DNA of 64,000 bases from assembly GCF_964340395.1 (NCBI RefSeq), contig NC_135564.1:1596501-1660500 (forward strand). The letters are read 5' to 3'. Origin of the DNA: Glandiceps talaboti. Its lineage: Eukaryota > Hemichordata > Enteropneusta > Spengelidae. Shown piece after piece: positions 23,881 through 36,470 of this stretch; position 1 is the stretch's first letter, and the number at the start of each line of letters is the position of its first letter. A model generated the notes under the pieces. It was not told where the DNA came from, searched no databases, and saw only the letters and a program-made list of their open reading frames with translations. Position numbers and translations under genes: made by a program.

Positions 23881-25937
23881 CTGGATATTTCTGTAAGTTT
23901 GGTAAGCATCTCCACTTTCTCTTCCCCCCACCCAAAAAGAAAAAAAGCTTGAAACCAAATGACTGCAGTTCTACCAACATAGAAAACTCTTCTTTGACAA
24001 ACTTTAAGTCATTGCTTTTCCTCATCTCCATTTGAAACTAAAGGACTCAAAAAAAACCAAAACAACAACCCAAAGACTGAAAACTTTCAACCAATTTTCA
24101 GCAACAAACTATTATTATTTTACATACCTTCCGATTTATCTGAGAGAAGTAAGTTCCATACATGTACATGTACATGTATACGTACGTCCAACAGCTTGAG
24201 TTGTATAGAAATCATTACCTACTATTCACTTTAACAAACTTGCTTTTCTCAATGACACACATAACTGATATACTCCTGATAAACTGACTCACTACTGACA
24301 AATTACAAAACTATCAAAAATTGTCAACTAGAACTTGAATGTGACACCAACTTCTCTTTATAACTCTACTCAAGAGACCTCCTTGCAAACGTGACTTCTT
24401 ATGTAAATGAGATGTAAATGAGATGCAAATCTTTTTGAATATGATGTAAGGATATAAGCGTTATATGTGTTCTGAATGTCCCTGTACTTTCATTGCTGTG
24501 TTGTGTATACACTGGTCGTCATTGGCTCTGATCCAAAGTTCACCTTCTCAATGTCTACACTCTGGTCTACATGGCACCCTTGTGCTACCACTGGTTAGGC
24601 ACTGACAAGATAAGGAGACCACTATTAAACAGTGGTTGTGGTTGGCTGAGGAGTCCATGACACATACATGTACAAAACCGCACTTGTCTGTTCAGTATGG
24701 TGAAACTACATAATTTAGCCAAAGAAGTGAATACAAGCATGATTATGTATTCAGATGTTATTGAGAATCACTCATTGATCAAGTTGATTTGCATGTGAAT
24801 ACACACATCAACCTTGGACATCCTGACGTAGCATTCTTCCCCGAGGAAGCCTCAGTCTTCATGTACCAATCTGATTACGCTATTTACACACATTGTTAGT
24901 CTTTTATCACAGCATTCTGTTTTATTCTTTCATTCTTTTTTTCATATCACTGCTGGTAATGACCACTTGCTTATCCTGATGTGTCCATCCCTGTGTAGAC
25001 CCCGACACGAAGGGTAGCACTAATATATTTTTTTATCTAAAGGCGAAGTGTCACAAGTGGTCGCTTGCGAGTCAAAATGACCACAGTTATCATTTTTCCG
25101 TTCAAATTTTAACAAATAACAGTCATGTTTAAGTTCACTATTATGTACACTATCAAGTGGTCATTTCTCTATCTTGGTTTATGGCTGTCAGTTCAATTTG
25201 TTCACACTACTCAAGTCTTAATTTCTAAAAAATGTTTATCATACTCTTTCTTCTGTATAATAATCAAGACTTCAGCGTTAATCTCCGGTGATAAACATGA
25301 TCATTTAAGTTACATATCATCATACACACCACACTACACTTTTGTTCAAGTTTCCTTATGACTGAGCTATATTCATAATTACCTTAAACCATTCTTTCTC
25401 TAACACCTTTTCACAAACACTTATCAATATTAATAATATACATTTCTCAATCCCGTAAAAGTGACAAACAAGAAAATCTGGCATTGATGATCATTTTTGG
25501 AAATTAAAACTCTCATCATTCTATTTATGAACCAAGAATCTAGCTTTTGTCAAATAAGTTATTTTTTATACTCTACTGCGAGGGAGAAAACTTCCTAATT
25601 AGACTTTCTAGATCTCTGACCTTGAGTCAGAGAAAATAAAACACATGCAGAACAGCTGAGTTATCATTTGTTTTCACTGAAAATAAAAATGTCACAGTTA
25701 GTAGTTTTGGGATGTAATGGTGGTAGCCATATTTTTTCTACTAAATGAATGGCCGTAAAGGTCATTAAAAAACCATAAAGGTCATTTTAAAACCTTGTGG
25801 TGACCGGAATTTCACCATGACTGTCTAGACGCCATTATTATGAAATAATCCATTGCTTCTAGGTCACCTTCATCTAATACTATTGTCTGTTAACTACATA
25901 CACCTAGTTACACCAATTCAATACAATTTGTTTATTT
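23881..25937. other. no gene recognised
   Basis: Unique DNA. It contains an octamer motif ATGCAAAT (24423-24430), a (CATGTA)n stretch near 24160, and a donor-like CGGAAG|GTATGT on the minus strand near 24128. Two plus-strand frames (near 25125-25361) lack domains. Confidence 0.4.
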
Positions 25938-26308
25938 TTAGCCCTTGATGGCTATCCCTTTTTTTCCCGTCCCCTTCAACCATGGGTTCTATTCATATTG
26001 TGTATTCACTTTACACCTACAATGAAGTTAGACTGACCGAGCCCTTGGTGGCCATATTCTTGGGGACAATTTACCCCTGTTCTCCCTCCCCTTCAACCAT
26101 GGGTTCTATTGATAATGTGTATTCACTTTACACCTACAATGAAGTTACACTGACTGAGCCCTTCCTTGATGGTTATGTATATTCTTGGGGACAATTTACC
26201 CCTGTTCTCCCTCCCCTTCAACCATTGTTTCTTTACATACTTGTTTTATACCTACAATGTAACTATACCAAGTGAGCCCTTGATGGCCATATTCTCGGGT
26301 AACATGAA
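25938..26308. repeat. ~118-bp tandem repeat, three copies
   Basis: Units begin CCCTTCAACCATGGGTTCTA and include TTACACCTACAATGAAGTTA and CTGAGCCCTT...GGCCATATTCT. The third copy is truncated. Frames spanning it are repeat translations. Confidence 0.9.
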
Positions 26309-26800
26309 AGAGTCCCAAAAAATAACAGAGTTGCAGAAAGAAGGATATGTAAAAATGTGCATGTAAACTAGCAAAGAATAATATCAAATTCAATATCCTT
26401 ATTTCCAGCCCTCAATAAAAGGCTATAATCCTGTGGACCACCACTTTGTTGACCCCCCCCCCCCCCCCCTCCACCTCCACACCCATCCTAAACCCCATCA
26501 ATCACTGATTTTACTTTCCCTCTAAATGTTGTTTCTTTTATTACATGTGGTAAACAAACAAACCTCAATCATCATGAACTGCTTCCTCAACTTATAAAAA
26601 CCATACATCACATTTCTTTCCACTAGACAAACAAGTTTTTATGTGAACACAAACATAATAAAGATACCACATAGCTCTCCTGGTGAGTAACTTGACTGTA
26701 CAATATTCATTGATATAGGTAAAAGAGTAACTGAGTGTCCAATAGCAGATAAGTCTCTGAGCTATGGTAGATATTGTAGGGTAGGGTTTAATAGTTATCC
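26309..26800. other. no gene recognised
   Basis: Includes an 18-base C run near 26452-26469; otherwise unique DNA. Confidence 0.4.
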
Positions 26801-28138
26801 TTGGTAGATAAAGTCTGACTGGTTAGTTTGATGTGGTAGATAAAGTCTGACTGGTTAGTTTGATGTGGTAGATAAAGTCTGTCTGGTTAGTTTAATATGG
26901 TAGATAAACTCTGACTGGTTAGTTTGATATGGTACTTGTAGATAAAGTCTGACTGGTTAGTTTAATGTGGTAGATAAAGTCTGACTGGTTAGTTTAATGT
27001 GGTAGATAAACTCTGACTGGTTAGTTTGATGTGGTAGATAAACTCTGACTGGTTAGTTTGATGTGATAGATAAACTCTGACTGGTTAGTTTGATATGGTA
27101 CTTGTAGATAAAGTCTGACTGGTTAGTTTAATGTGGTAGATAAAGTCTGACTGGTTAGTTTAATGTGGTAGATAAACTCTGACTGGTTAGTTTGATGTGG
27201 TAGATAAACTCTGACTGGTTAGTTTGATGTGGTACGTAAAGTCTGACTGGTTAGTTTGATGTGGTACGTAAAGTCTGACTGGTTAGTTTGATGTGGTAGA
27301 TAAACTCTGACTGTTTAGTTTGATGTGGTAGATAAAGTCTGACTGTTTAGTTTGATGTGGTAGATAAACTCTGACTGGTTAGTTTGATGTGGTAGATAAA
27401 CTCTGACTGGTTAGTTTGATGTGGTACATAAAGTCTGACTGGTTAGTTTGATGTGGTAGATAAACTCTGACTGGTTAGTTTGATGTGGTAGATAAACTCT
27501 GACTGTTTAGTTTGATGTGGTAGATAAAGTCTGACTGTTTAGTTTGATGTGGTAGATAAACTCTGACTGGTTAGTTTGATGTGGTAGATAAACTCTGACT
27601 GGTTAGTTTGATGTGGTACATAAACTCTGAGTGGTTAGTTTGATGTGGTACATAAAGTCTGACTGGTTAGTTTGATGTGGTAGATAAACTCTGACTGGTT
27701 AGTTTGATGTGGTAGATAAACTCTGACTGGTTAGTTTGATGTGGTACATAAACTCTGAGTGGTTAGTTTGATGTGGTACATAAAGTCTGACTGGTTAGTT
27801 TGATGTGGTAGATAAACTCTGACTGGTTAGTTTGATGTGGTACATAAAGTCTGACTGTTTAGTTTGATGTGGTACATAAAGTCTGACTGGTTAGTTTGAT
27901 GTGGTAGATAAACTCTGACTGGTTAGTTTGATGTGGTACATAAAGTCTGACTGGTTAGTTTGATGTGGTACATAAACTCTGAGTGGTTAGTTTGATGTGG
28001 TACATAAAGTCTGACTGTTTAGTTTGATGTGGTACATAAAGTCTGACTGGTTAGTTTGATGTGGTAGATAAACTCTCACTGGTTAGTTTGATGTGGTAGA
28101 TAAACTCTGACTGGTTAGTTTGATGTGGTAGATAAAGT
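26801..28138. repeat. 32-bp minisatellite with higher-order structure, ~41 copies
   Basis: Unit GGTAGATAAACTCTGACTGG + TTAGTTTGATGT. Variants are AAGTCTGAC/AACTCTGAC, GGTACATAA, CTGTTTAG, CTGAGTGG, and a 38-bp form with GGTACTTGTAGA. The 38-bp variant recurs 166 bp apart (26931 and 27097), and the GAGTGG variant recurs at 27615, 27743 and 27967, spaced by multiples of 32. The array therefore grew by block duplication. Confidence 0.95.
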
Positions 28139-28792
28139 GTAGGGTTTGTAGATGGTAGCCGAAGTCTAGAGTTTGTATGTGGTTCACCATGTTATTGTTG
28201 ACTGCCAAGTTCTTGTTAGTACCTGTTATCACTGCTATGTTGATGGTTCATTTGACATGTATGAATGGATGACTGAGTCCTTCAAATAACTCTAATTATT
28301 TGTTACGGCATGCTTTGGAATTCAACAATTCACAATACTGACAGTAATTGCTTCCAAGGTTGACGAATAAAAGACAACACTACATTATCATAGCAATTGT
28401 TACCATTCTCACCACACAGATCAAGTCTAAACCTTACCCTATCATATTAAACACTTCTTCTTTCCAGTAATTTCCAGTGAAGAATTTTATATTCTGGTAT
28501 CATGTATAGACTGACTGCCCTGTGACATCTGAGATCAAAGTTTATCCCTTTGTAACAATGATAGTTTTGGACACCTATCTTTTAATGAATTGTATCCTGT
28601 TTATGGTAATTATTTCATGACAAATAAACTTAACTCTACTAATATATCGTCACCACAATACATTCACTGTACTACACACCATTATATAAACTTCACAACA
28701 TTACATTAAATGAAATAACACATACCACACTACACTAAAACTATATACTTACATTGCAGTATACTAAAGTAAACTATACAACACTTATAAAT
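28139..28792. other. no feature recognised
   Basis: Unique AT-rich DNA. Confidence 0.4.
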
Positions 28793-28888
28793 GTTACACT
28801 ACACTACACTACACTACACTACACTACACTACACGACACTACACTACACTACACTACACGACACTACACTACACTACACTACACTACA
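28793..28888. repeat. (ACACT)n pentanucleotide microsatellite
   Basis: About eighteen ACACT units, with a ACACG variant recurring twice. Confidence 0.95.
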
Positions 28889-29454
28889 TGCATACTAAAT
28901 TGTTATTTCCCTAGTAGGTTGTTGAACCTTTAATCATGTTTTATCATTTCTTGGGAAAACCTTTCCATGTTCAAGTGCATATCCTGGAAAGCCCCATATC
29001 CTTTACACACAGGAACTACAGTATCAGATGTTCATTTCTAGCAATACATTAGTTAGAAGACCTACATATTCCATGACTAATCATATTGTTTCCTTTCATC
29101 ACTGCTTTAAATCTACAATACAGGAAGCGGTCTTCCCGTTGTCCACTGGTCAAAATTACATTATTATCAATTAATTCCCACAAGACAGGAAATCTTCTGT
29201 AAACAGTGAAATATCCACCAAATAGTCAAACGTGGCTACAATTCTGCTGACTTGTCGATAAAAAGCTGTTCACATTGAAAATTTGGGGTCAATCACCTGG
29301 GCCAATTCTCTGTTTTAAGGCCGACTAAATAAACAAATTTTATATGATGCGTTCAAGTTCACATACTGGCTAAGAGACGAAACACATTTGGTTACAAATG
29401 TTCCAATACCCTATACTCCTATAGAAACTCATATTTTCCCTTTCAAATTTAAAC
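28889..29454. other. no feature recognised
   Basis: Unique AT-rich DNA without gene or repeat signature. Confidence 0.4.
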
Positions 29455-29570
29455 TTGTCACCTGGTAATCATCGTTGCAAATCATGGCCTGTTTTACAGC
29501 ACAGTACATAATGTGCCATCCCACTGTATTTCAAAGTGTAGCGGAAGAAAGAACAGCTCTGGATTGCGAG
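29455..29570 (-). repeat. dispersed repeat family D, copy 2
   Basis: Complement of 7310-7418: GTAGCGGAAGAAAGAACAGC, GGCCTGTTTTACAGCACAGT and TTGTCACCTGG in mirrored order. Confidence 0.65.
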
Positions 29571-30777
29571 AATACTGGTAATTTATAGACATGTATATTT
29601 AAAGTAATGGCTGATAGCCCAAAGTTTAGCTGGTGTGATTATGAAAATAAAGTTAGCCTAGTTCCTATACAGTATCGTTACCATTAAACGTCCACTGTGG
29701 TTTACCACACTTGGAATCCAGACTTAAATAAAGTAAACTCACTACGTCTTTTCATAAAATTACAATATACAAAGAAATACACACAAAGTGGTTATAACTT
29801 ATTAAACTTCAATATTACTAACTAATTTTCTGTTGACTATATATCAAGTGAAATAATACCTGAACTTCAAAAGAATGCTACTAGTGAAAATTTCTATTCA
29901 CAGAGTAAAACAAATCATTGGAAACGAATCCGAAGTAAAGATTGTTATCTTAAAATTAAATACAGGAGGATCAGAATTTAACATGGTGTTGTGGCAGAAA
30001 TACAGTGAATAACAACTCTCCCCACGTGTAAAAGTAGAGTTTCATATTTATACTTACATGACTTTATACATGAACAAACTGACTGAAAAAGATCGGCGCG
30101 AGAATCAGCTTTTCTGCAAACTTTTTTTGAACTCTACTAAGTATGTGGTAGAGATAAGTCTTGTTATTTGATGTAAAGTTCATGTTGTCTATGAATTAGG
30201 TAATGTCTAGTTGTAAATGCATGTATGTAACATGAGGTAACAACACACTAACATGTGTTATCTTGTGGGTTACAATAGAATTCAGATATCATAAAGTATA
30301 TCCAGAAATGTTAATAATCAGATGGTTCTCAGGATTATGTACAAATCAATCACTTTTAAATCACTGTTTATTTCTGGAGTTACACTTCGGTATAATTTAG
30401 TAAAGATCAAAACACAGCAAATGTAACTCTTCCGGATAAATCTCAGTCACGCCTCAAATTAAAAGATCTGATTTGTTATAATTCATTGATTAGTACACAA
30501 AAGATGAGAGGTAAGTTATCACCTACAGTTTGCTACTATTCTGAAATATTCAAATAACTGCAACAGATTTGGCTTTCATTGATGACGACACACAATAACA
30601 ACAAAAAAGTAATCCACACATGCAAATAAATCAATAGAGTCTGGTCGCTTTAAAACTTTTCATTGAATAGACGAATAGATGTCAAGACACTTATAACTCA
30701 ACATAAATCACTGACTAGGTGAAGTTTCTGGATTTATATGGCAAAGATTAAAATAAAACAGTGAATAAATGGCTTAC
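29571..30777. other. no gene recognised; one family B repeat monomer
   Basis: A CTAGTTCCTATACAGTATCG unit at about 29656-29700 belongs to the family tandemly repeated at 39515-39716. The rest is unique. Confidence 0.45.
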
Positions 30778-31099
30778 CTAATGTAGGCTCGTGTCATGAG
30801 GAACTTGGGACTTGTAGACCTTATCTGAAGGGTCAACAATGTAACACAGTTGCGGTCACAAAACACAAAACACGTACAGTCCAAATAAACTGAATTTTTG
30901 TAATCCTGATAACCAGATCCCAAGTTGTGTCAGTAGTAATTTTCCTTCAACTTAACCTTGTAATGTACACAACAACAACAACAACAACAAGGAAGGGATT
31001 GAATCCACGGGTGTGTGACGAGAGAGAGCTTTAGTTTGATATACTGAGAGCCAGAATCACACGAATCTGAGGGAGTCCCTTACAATACCAGTGACGTCA
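30778..31099 (-). promoter_or_regulatory. possible promoter and first exon (minus strand)
   Basis: A perfect CRE palindrome TGACGTCA lies at 31092-31099, with an octamer ATGCAAAT at 31261-31268. About 310 bp downstream on the minus strand is a donor-like TAG|GTAAGCC (exon end 30778). The interval is unique and less AT-rich. If transcribed, it could be an alternative 5' exon of the SH2-SH3 gene 15 kb downstream. Confidence 0.22.
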
Positions 31100-33224
31100 C
31101 AGTGTGTGATATACATGACAAAGAGTTCAACCACTACACTATCATTACCTATTGGTCAATGCAGCATTGACATTTGTACCACATCACAAATGAAGCAATC
31201 CTCCAACTATACACCCTTTTGTGTTCCTTTACTTCCGTTCCTTTAATGCTTACCCTTGTTATGCAAATAGTGTATAACTAAAGAGCAGTCACCCAGTAAA
31301 GCCAGATCCATTCATGCATGTCAGTTCGTTTCCTCTCACTGTCTATTGAATTTAGGCCATGTCTATATTCCTATGCTGTTATTAACATAGCTAACTGCTT
31401 CACACTACACTGCTTGCCTGCCAAAAGAGTTATAACTTGTTGTGCTCCCTGCTGAAACTGGCAAGGTAAGCCAGCTGGAACACAACCATCTCAAGTCTGT
31501 GCATACACACACTGTGCTATGTGTGGTAGGCTGGTTTTCCACTGCCCTTGCTGTGCATGTTTGTCTTTCCTAATCTCAGTGACCACCTCATACTGACAGA
31601 TTTGGGAGGGTTTTATTTGCACAACACTTCAAACTGTAGTGATCTCCTTAAAAACAGGAAGTGTTTGATTGGTTCCCTGATTGCAGGCTAAAAATAACAA
31701 ACCAGGGATCCCAAAGTTCACTGTAACTTGTGTAAGCAAAGAGCTCTTCCGTTCTACCCTGTATAGTACATTTGGTCAGTTACATACAGGGTTACATAAA
31801 TGAACCCCAGTTCATGTAGTTTAACTGTCTTGACCCAAAAAACTTTATTGCAAATGTGTGACTTTAAAGTTTAACATGAAATCTCAACTAATTTTTTCCC
31901 TTTTACATCCAACTTACACAAATTTAACTTTCACTTTTCAGTGAAATAAAGTATCATTTTCAATGCCACAAATTTGGCTTGAAATGTCTTTTTTATGCGG
32001 ATCCCCATTTGAAAAAAAAATTGTTAAGATGATATCATCAATTCGTTTTTGTTGTGTGTACTTTACCACTGTAGACCAATCAGGTCTCCACAGCAATGTT
32101 CCAACGGAATGAAAAATCTGGGCTATGAGAATGTTATCATTACTGAACTTGCTAAGTAGTTTTGTCAAGGATATATTTGGGGGGGGGGGGGTACTATCAC
32201 CACTGTAGAGTTGAACATGAACTTCATCAAAACAGTATTTTTTTTAAAACCTTGATAACCTTGATATAGCCCCACCCACTATAGTGGCTCACATTCTGTT
32301 TGTTTTCACTGTATGCACACTGTGTGATGTTGTTGAAGGTTTTTGACTAGCTACCCTGACTTTGTTTTCTTATGTACTTTTACATCTCTCTGTTAATGTT
32401 TGTTGTGTACACTTGATATTGATTGCCTGATACCTTGAACATGGTTGCTATGGAGAAACAGAAATCAAGTAAGTATGGTACTAGTATTGGCAGTGATTTG
32501 GCAAGTCAGTGAGATGGGACTGATTGCATGTATTAGAATTAGTCTAAGAGCTGAACCCGAAAACAAGGTTAACTCTCAACAGCTATGCAGTACAAAGTAC
32601 TCCAGAGCATGTTCAGACATGAATACCAACCAGAAAGGAATATAACAACGGCCGGAAATATTTGTAGCTTGGAGTGAAAATACAACATTCATGATTTATT
32701 GTGTGAGAGAGGAAGCTAGGAATTGTCACCTGAATGGGTTGATGAATACAACATTCCACAAAGACCCCTCAACTTATCAAAACTAGTCAATTGTGAATTT
32801 CAAACTCACTAGGGATGCTACTTCAGGGGTCAATGCAGTTTCACCTTCATAAACTATTACCATGACATGGCTTTCATAATATTGAGAGTGTTTGTAATAA
32901 CACCGTCATAGTTCAACAATTTGTCACTGATAATAAAACACAGAAAAAAAAAAGTTTTTTGATTTGTTATCATTTTCATATAATGTGGTAATTTACATTC
33001 ATGATCATAGCTATCAATGATTAATGATGTTGGTTTAGATATTAAACACTGTAACACTGTTGAAAAAGAGTTAAATATGAAACACTTGTTTGTTCTATAA
33101 TGATAATAAATGTCAAATTTGTCTATACTACTAAATCTCCAAGTTGAAAGTTTTTACAATGATTTATCACATGATTGCCTCCTGAATATGAATAGAATTC
33201 ATATAGTTTACCTACTAAATGCAT
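31100..33224. other. no gene recognised
   Basis: Unique DNA; a 12-base G run sits near 32170. The minus frame at 31938-32168 has mixed composition but no recognised domain. Confidence 0.4.
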
Positions 33225-33486
33225 TGCATACATACACTGTAATTAAAACAACTTTAAATATGCACATTCCAGGGCATACATACACTGTAATTAAAACAAC
33301 TCTAAATATGCACATTCCAGGGCATACATACACAATAATTAAAACAACCTTAAATATGCACATTCCTGGGCATACATACATACATACATACACAATATTA
33401 AAACATCTCTAAATATGCACATTCCAGGGCATACATGCACAGTAATTAAAACAACCCTTAAAATATGCACATTCCAGGGCATACAC
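33225..33486. repeat. ~48-bp tandem repeat, five copies
   Basis: Units of CATACATACACTGTAATTAA + AACAACTTTAAATATGCACATTCCAGGG; one copy carries an extra (CATA)n expansion. Confidence 0.92.
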
Positions 33487-34440
33487 TGATTTATGTTTGA
33501 ATGAACTTATATCTATTCATGTGCGGAAGCAGTTAATTCTTTTCTAGTGTTATCATTAAAATTTATCTCATGAATTTCAAAACATATGACACCTGCTACA
33601 ATGAGTCATCCAATCATAGCCGAAGTTTCATTGTATTGAACACAGTAAGATGTATATGTCTATTTAAACCCTAGTGTACACATGGTGGATGGATTTAAGT
33701 TTATCCAAGAAGTGGCGTGAATTTAACAGAATTTTGGAATTTCAAAAGGATGGACATAACTAATTCCTATGATTTGTCCAAGAGGTTCACTTTCCTTTAA
33801 CAAATTACTAGCATAATTCAACACTTATGTACGGATGTAACATATTTTCCATGATTTTATCCACACATGTGAACAGGTTTGACTAATTTCCATGATTTCA
33901 CCTGATAACATGTTTGTTTTCCAACATTTCATCAAATACTGGAGACAAATGTAGCCTAGTTGTCTGAGATCCTTTGCCGATGTTGGTTGATGTTGTGAAA
34001 ACCGCCAGTACAAAGGATGTAAGCTACGACAGATTTTTACAACCAATTTCCATGATTTTATCCAAAACATTGTAAAAAAATTTGACAAAAAAACTTTATG
34101 ATTTCACCTGTAGACACAGCGGATATGTTGTTTTCCATAATTTAAGCAAATACTGCAGAGGGATGTAACTAATTTTCAGGATTTCACCTGATAAAAAAAG
34201 TTACTATTTTCCATAATATAACAAAGAATTTCAGATGTAACTTATTTCCATAATTTCATATGAAACATGAACAAATTTGATTCGTAACTGCCATGATTTC
34301 ACCTGATAAAATGTTTATTTTCTATAATATCAACAACAAATTTCATAGACATCACCTATTTCCATGATTTCATTTGAAACATGTGAACAGATTTGACTGG
34401 GAACTGCCACTGAGTATTTCACTTGATGAAATGTTTGTTT
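33487..34440. repeat. degenerate tandem repeat (TTTCCATGATTTCACCTGATAA)
   Basis: From about 33840 to 34440 the words CCATGATTTCACCTGAT, ATGTTTGTTTTCC and ACATGTGAACAGATTTGACT recur in order at roughly 115-125-bp intervals with strong divergence. 33487-33840 shows nothing. Confidence 0.6.
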
Positions 34441-34990
34441 TTCAAACACTCCAGAGACTACGGATCTGTGCTAGTGTGTGATGTGATTTTATGAATGAGA
34501 GAGGATGAACAAGTCTGGACATGTTAAATGTATACTATTAAGTCCACAGTCATGCTAAGCAGTGGTCGAGTTAGTCAATAGACATCAATCAAAGAGACAC
34601 AGATAAAAGCTATTGAGACTGATAACAATGTACCTGTACCAAACTATTTCTGTCAACGTCTCACCAACTTATAAACATGACCAGGTACTGCTAGGAAAAC
34701 AAGACACCGTGACAACTAACCCAATCATTTGTGACAGTATTTAAGTGTGTAGTTCTATTATCAATTTCAAATAATTCCCATCCAAAAGTGAATCCAACCA
34801 TTTCATTCAAGTGAAAGTTTAGCACTGGTACAAATGTTAGTTGACCTTTGACCCTGGTTTGTACTTTTTATCACCTTGATAGACCTACTTTTCAGATAAA
34901 AAAAACTTCAAAATGTTTCACTAGGTGGCTGAAAACTGATGAAAATTTAACTACTCAATATTGGGATATAAAACAGTTCATGTTAGTGCA
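34441..34990. other. no feature recognised
   Basis: Unique AT-rich DNA. Confidence 0.4.
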
Positions 34991-35128
34991 CAGACTTGTC
35001 TTGGTGTGAACATCTCAAGAAGCTCTCTATACTAGCCAAGACACTTGTCGTACTATCTCAAGAAGTTCTCTGCACCAAGAGAGATGATAGAGAGATACTT
35101 GAGATAGTAACACCAAGACAAGTCTCTG
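34991..35128. repeat. 138-bp inverted repeat (hairpin)
   Basis: CAGACTTGTCTTGGTGT at 34991-35007 pairs with ACACCAAGACAAGTCTCTG at 35110-35128; the arms continue inward (ATCTCAAGAAGCTCTCTA against ATAGAGAGATACTTGAGAT). A direct repeat TATCTCAAGAAGTTCTCT sits in the loop. Confidence 0.75.
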
Positions 35129-35635
35129 GTCTAAGTTCAAGTAATATGTTCTTTACTTTAATATCTGTGTCTTCTGGATTATTGTTTTTATTTCAGTCAT
35201 CACATAAAGTCATAAATCTGAATCTATAGATTATGGTGGAGGATGGTGACAGATGGTGACAATAGTTCATTTTCATGAAGTCATACTTTGCCAGCACTAG
35301 GTTGGTCGTAGTTTTGCATTGACACTTAAAGCTTTTTAAAAATAAGTTTGCCTTTCAGAAAGTTTACATACATGAATATATTTTATATCAAATCAGTTAC
35401 ATATTTTTGTTCTGCTTGGTTGAAAGAAAAAAATTACAGTTGGCTTTGAGACAACATTTTGCACCAAGTTATAAGAATTATTATTTGCACCAACTCATTG
35501 TCCAACTTTGGAAAATTGTTTTCTATGAAAAGATAACTGTTATTTATCAAATGTGTCAATGTACCCCAACTGATTTACTTATTTCTGTTACTAAATGTAT
35601 AGTTCACAAGACATAACTGCCTAATATCTGTGGTG
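35129..35635. other. no feature recognised
   Basis: Frame 35407-35616 has no recognised domain; it could be upstream LINE sequence too decayed to identify. Confidence 0.35.
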
Positions 35636-35926
35636 TTGAAATCTTATTCATCAGCTGATCAGTTCAAACTCTGCCCCATTCGATCACGTACTAAGACATA
35701 TGGTGATCGTGCTTTTAGTGTTGCTGCTCCCACTCTCTGGAATAATCTCCCACTCAACATCCGTCAGTCACCTACCTTATCTGCTTTTAAATCCAATGTT
35801 AAAACTTTACTTTTTAAAACTGCTTTTTAACTGATATTTGTATTGTATTATTTGCTTTCAGCGTCTTTGATCACATTTTTGTGGATACTGACGCTTTATA
35901 AATAAATTATTATTATTATTATTATT
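35636..35926 (+). mobile_element. LINE (CR1/L2-like) 3' end, 5'-truncated
   Basis: The frame ending at 35830 encodes the C-terminus typical of CR1/L2-type reverse transcriptases: KTYGDRAFSVAAPTLWNNLP, then LNIRQSPTLSAFKSNVKTL and LFKTAF-stop. A short 3' UTR follows, with GACGCTTTATAAATAA and an (ATT)n tail to 35926. Such 5' truncation is usual for LINE insertions. The frame is intact over ~65 residues. Confidence 0.85.
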
Positions 35927-36129
35927 TGTCAGTCATGAAGTCAAGAATTCTTGTTCAGAAACACAATGTTTGGACAAATGATGCTGACTGTATAGTTTTA
36001 TCCTACTATTCTATATCAATATATGACAAATGTGACCTGTAAAGCAGGCACACACTGTCCATCTAATTAAATCATGTAAACCATTTACTAAAAAAAATAT
36101 TACATCACAGGCACACGTTAATACAACCA

Positions 36130-36470
36130 TCTGATTCAATTATGTAATTTATTTATCAAAAAATTTTATCATTGACTTCTTTAATACATCCATCTTGTGT
36201 AATTTATTTACTCCAAAAAATTATATCATTGACTCTTTAATACATCCATCTTGTGGTGTAATTTATTTACTCCAAAAAATTATATCATTGACTCTTTAAT
36301 ACATCCATCTTGTGGTGTAATTTATTTACTCCAAAAAATTATATCATTGACTCTTTAAAACATCCATCTAGTGGTGTAATTTATTTACTCCAAAAAATTA
36401 TATCATTGACTCTTTAAAACATCCATCTAGTGGTGTAATTTATTTACTCCAAAAAATTACACCATGGTCT
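36130..36470. repeat. ~61-bp tandem repeat, five copies
   Basis: Units of AATTTATTTACTCCAAAAAA + TTATATCATTGACTCTTTAA + TACATCCATCTTGTGGTGT; the last copy diverges. Confidence 0.92.

Noticed and set aside
26801-28138. CRISPR-like array
   Set aside because: Units are contiguous with no unique spacers, and the genome is eukaryotic.
33825-34088. 87-codon minus frame containing WIKSWK twice
   Set aside because: The recurring peptide comes from the degenerate CCATGATTTCACC tandem repeat.
36130-36470. CRISPR-like or regulatory array
   Set aside because: Plain 61-bp tandem repeat without distinct spacers.
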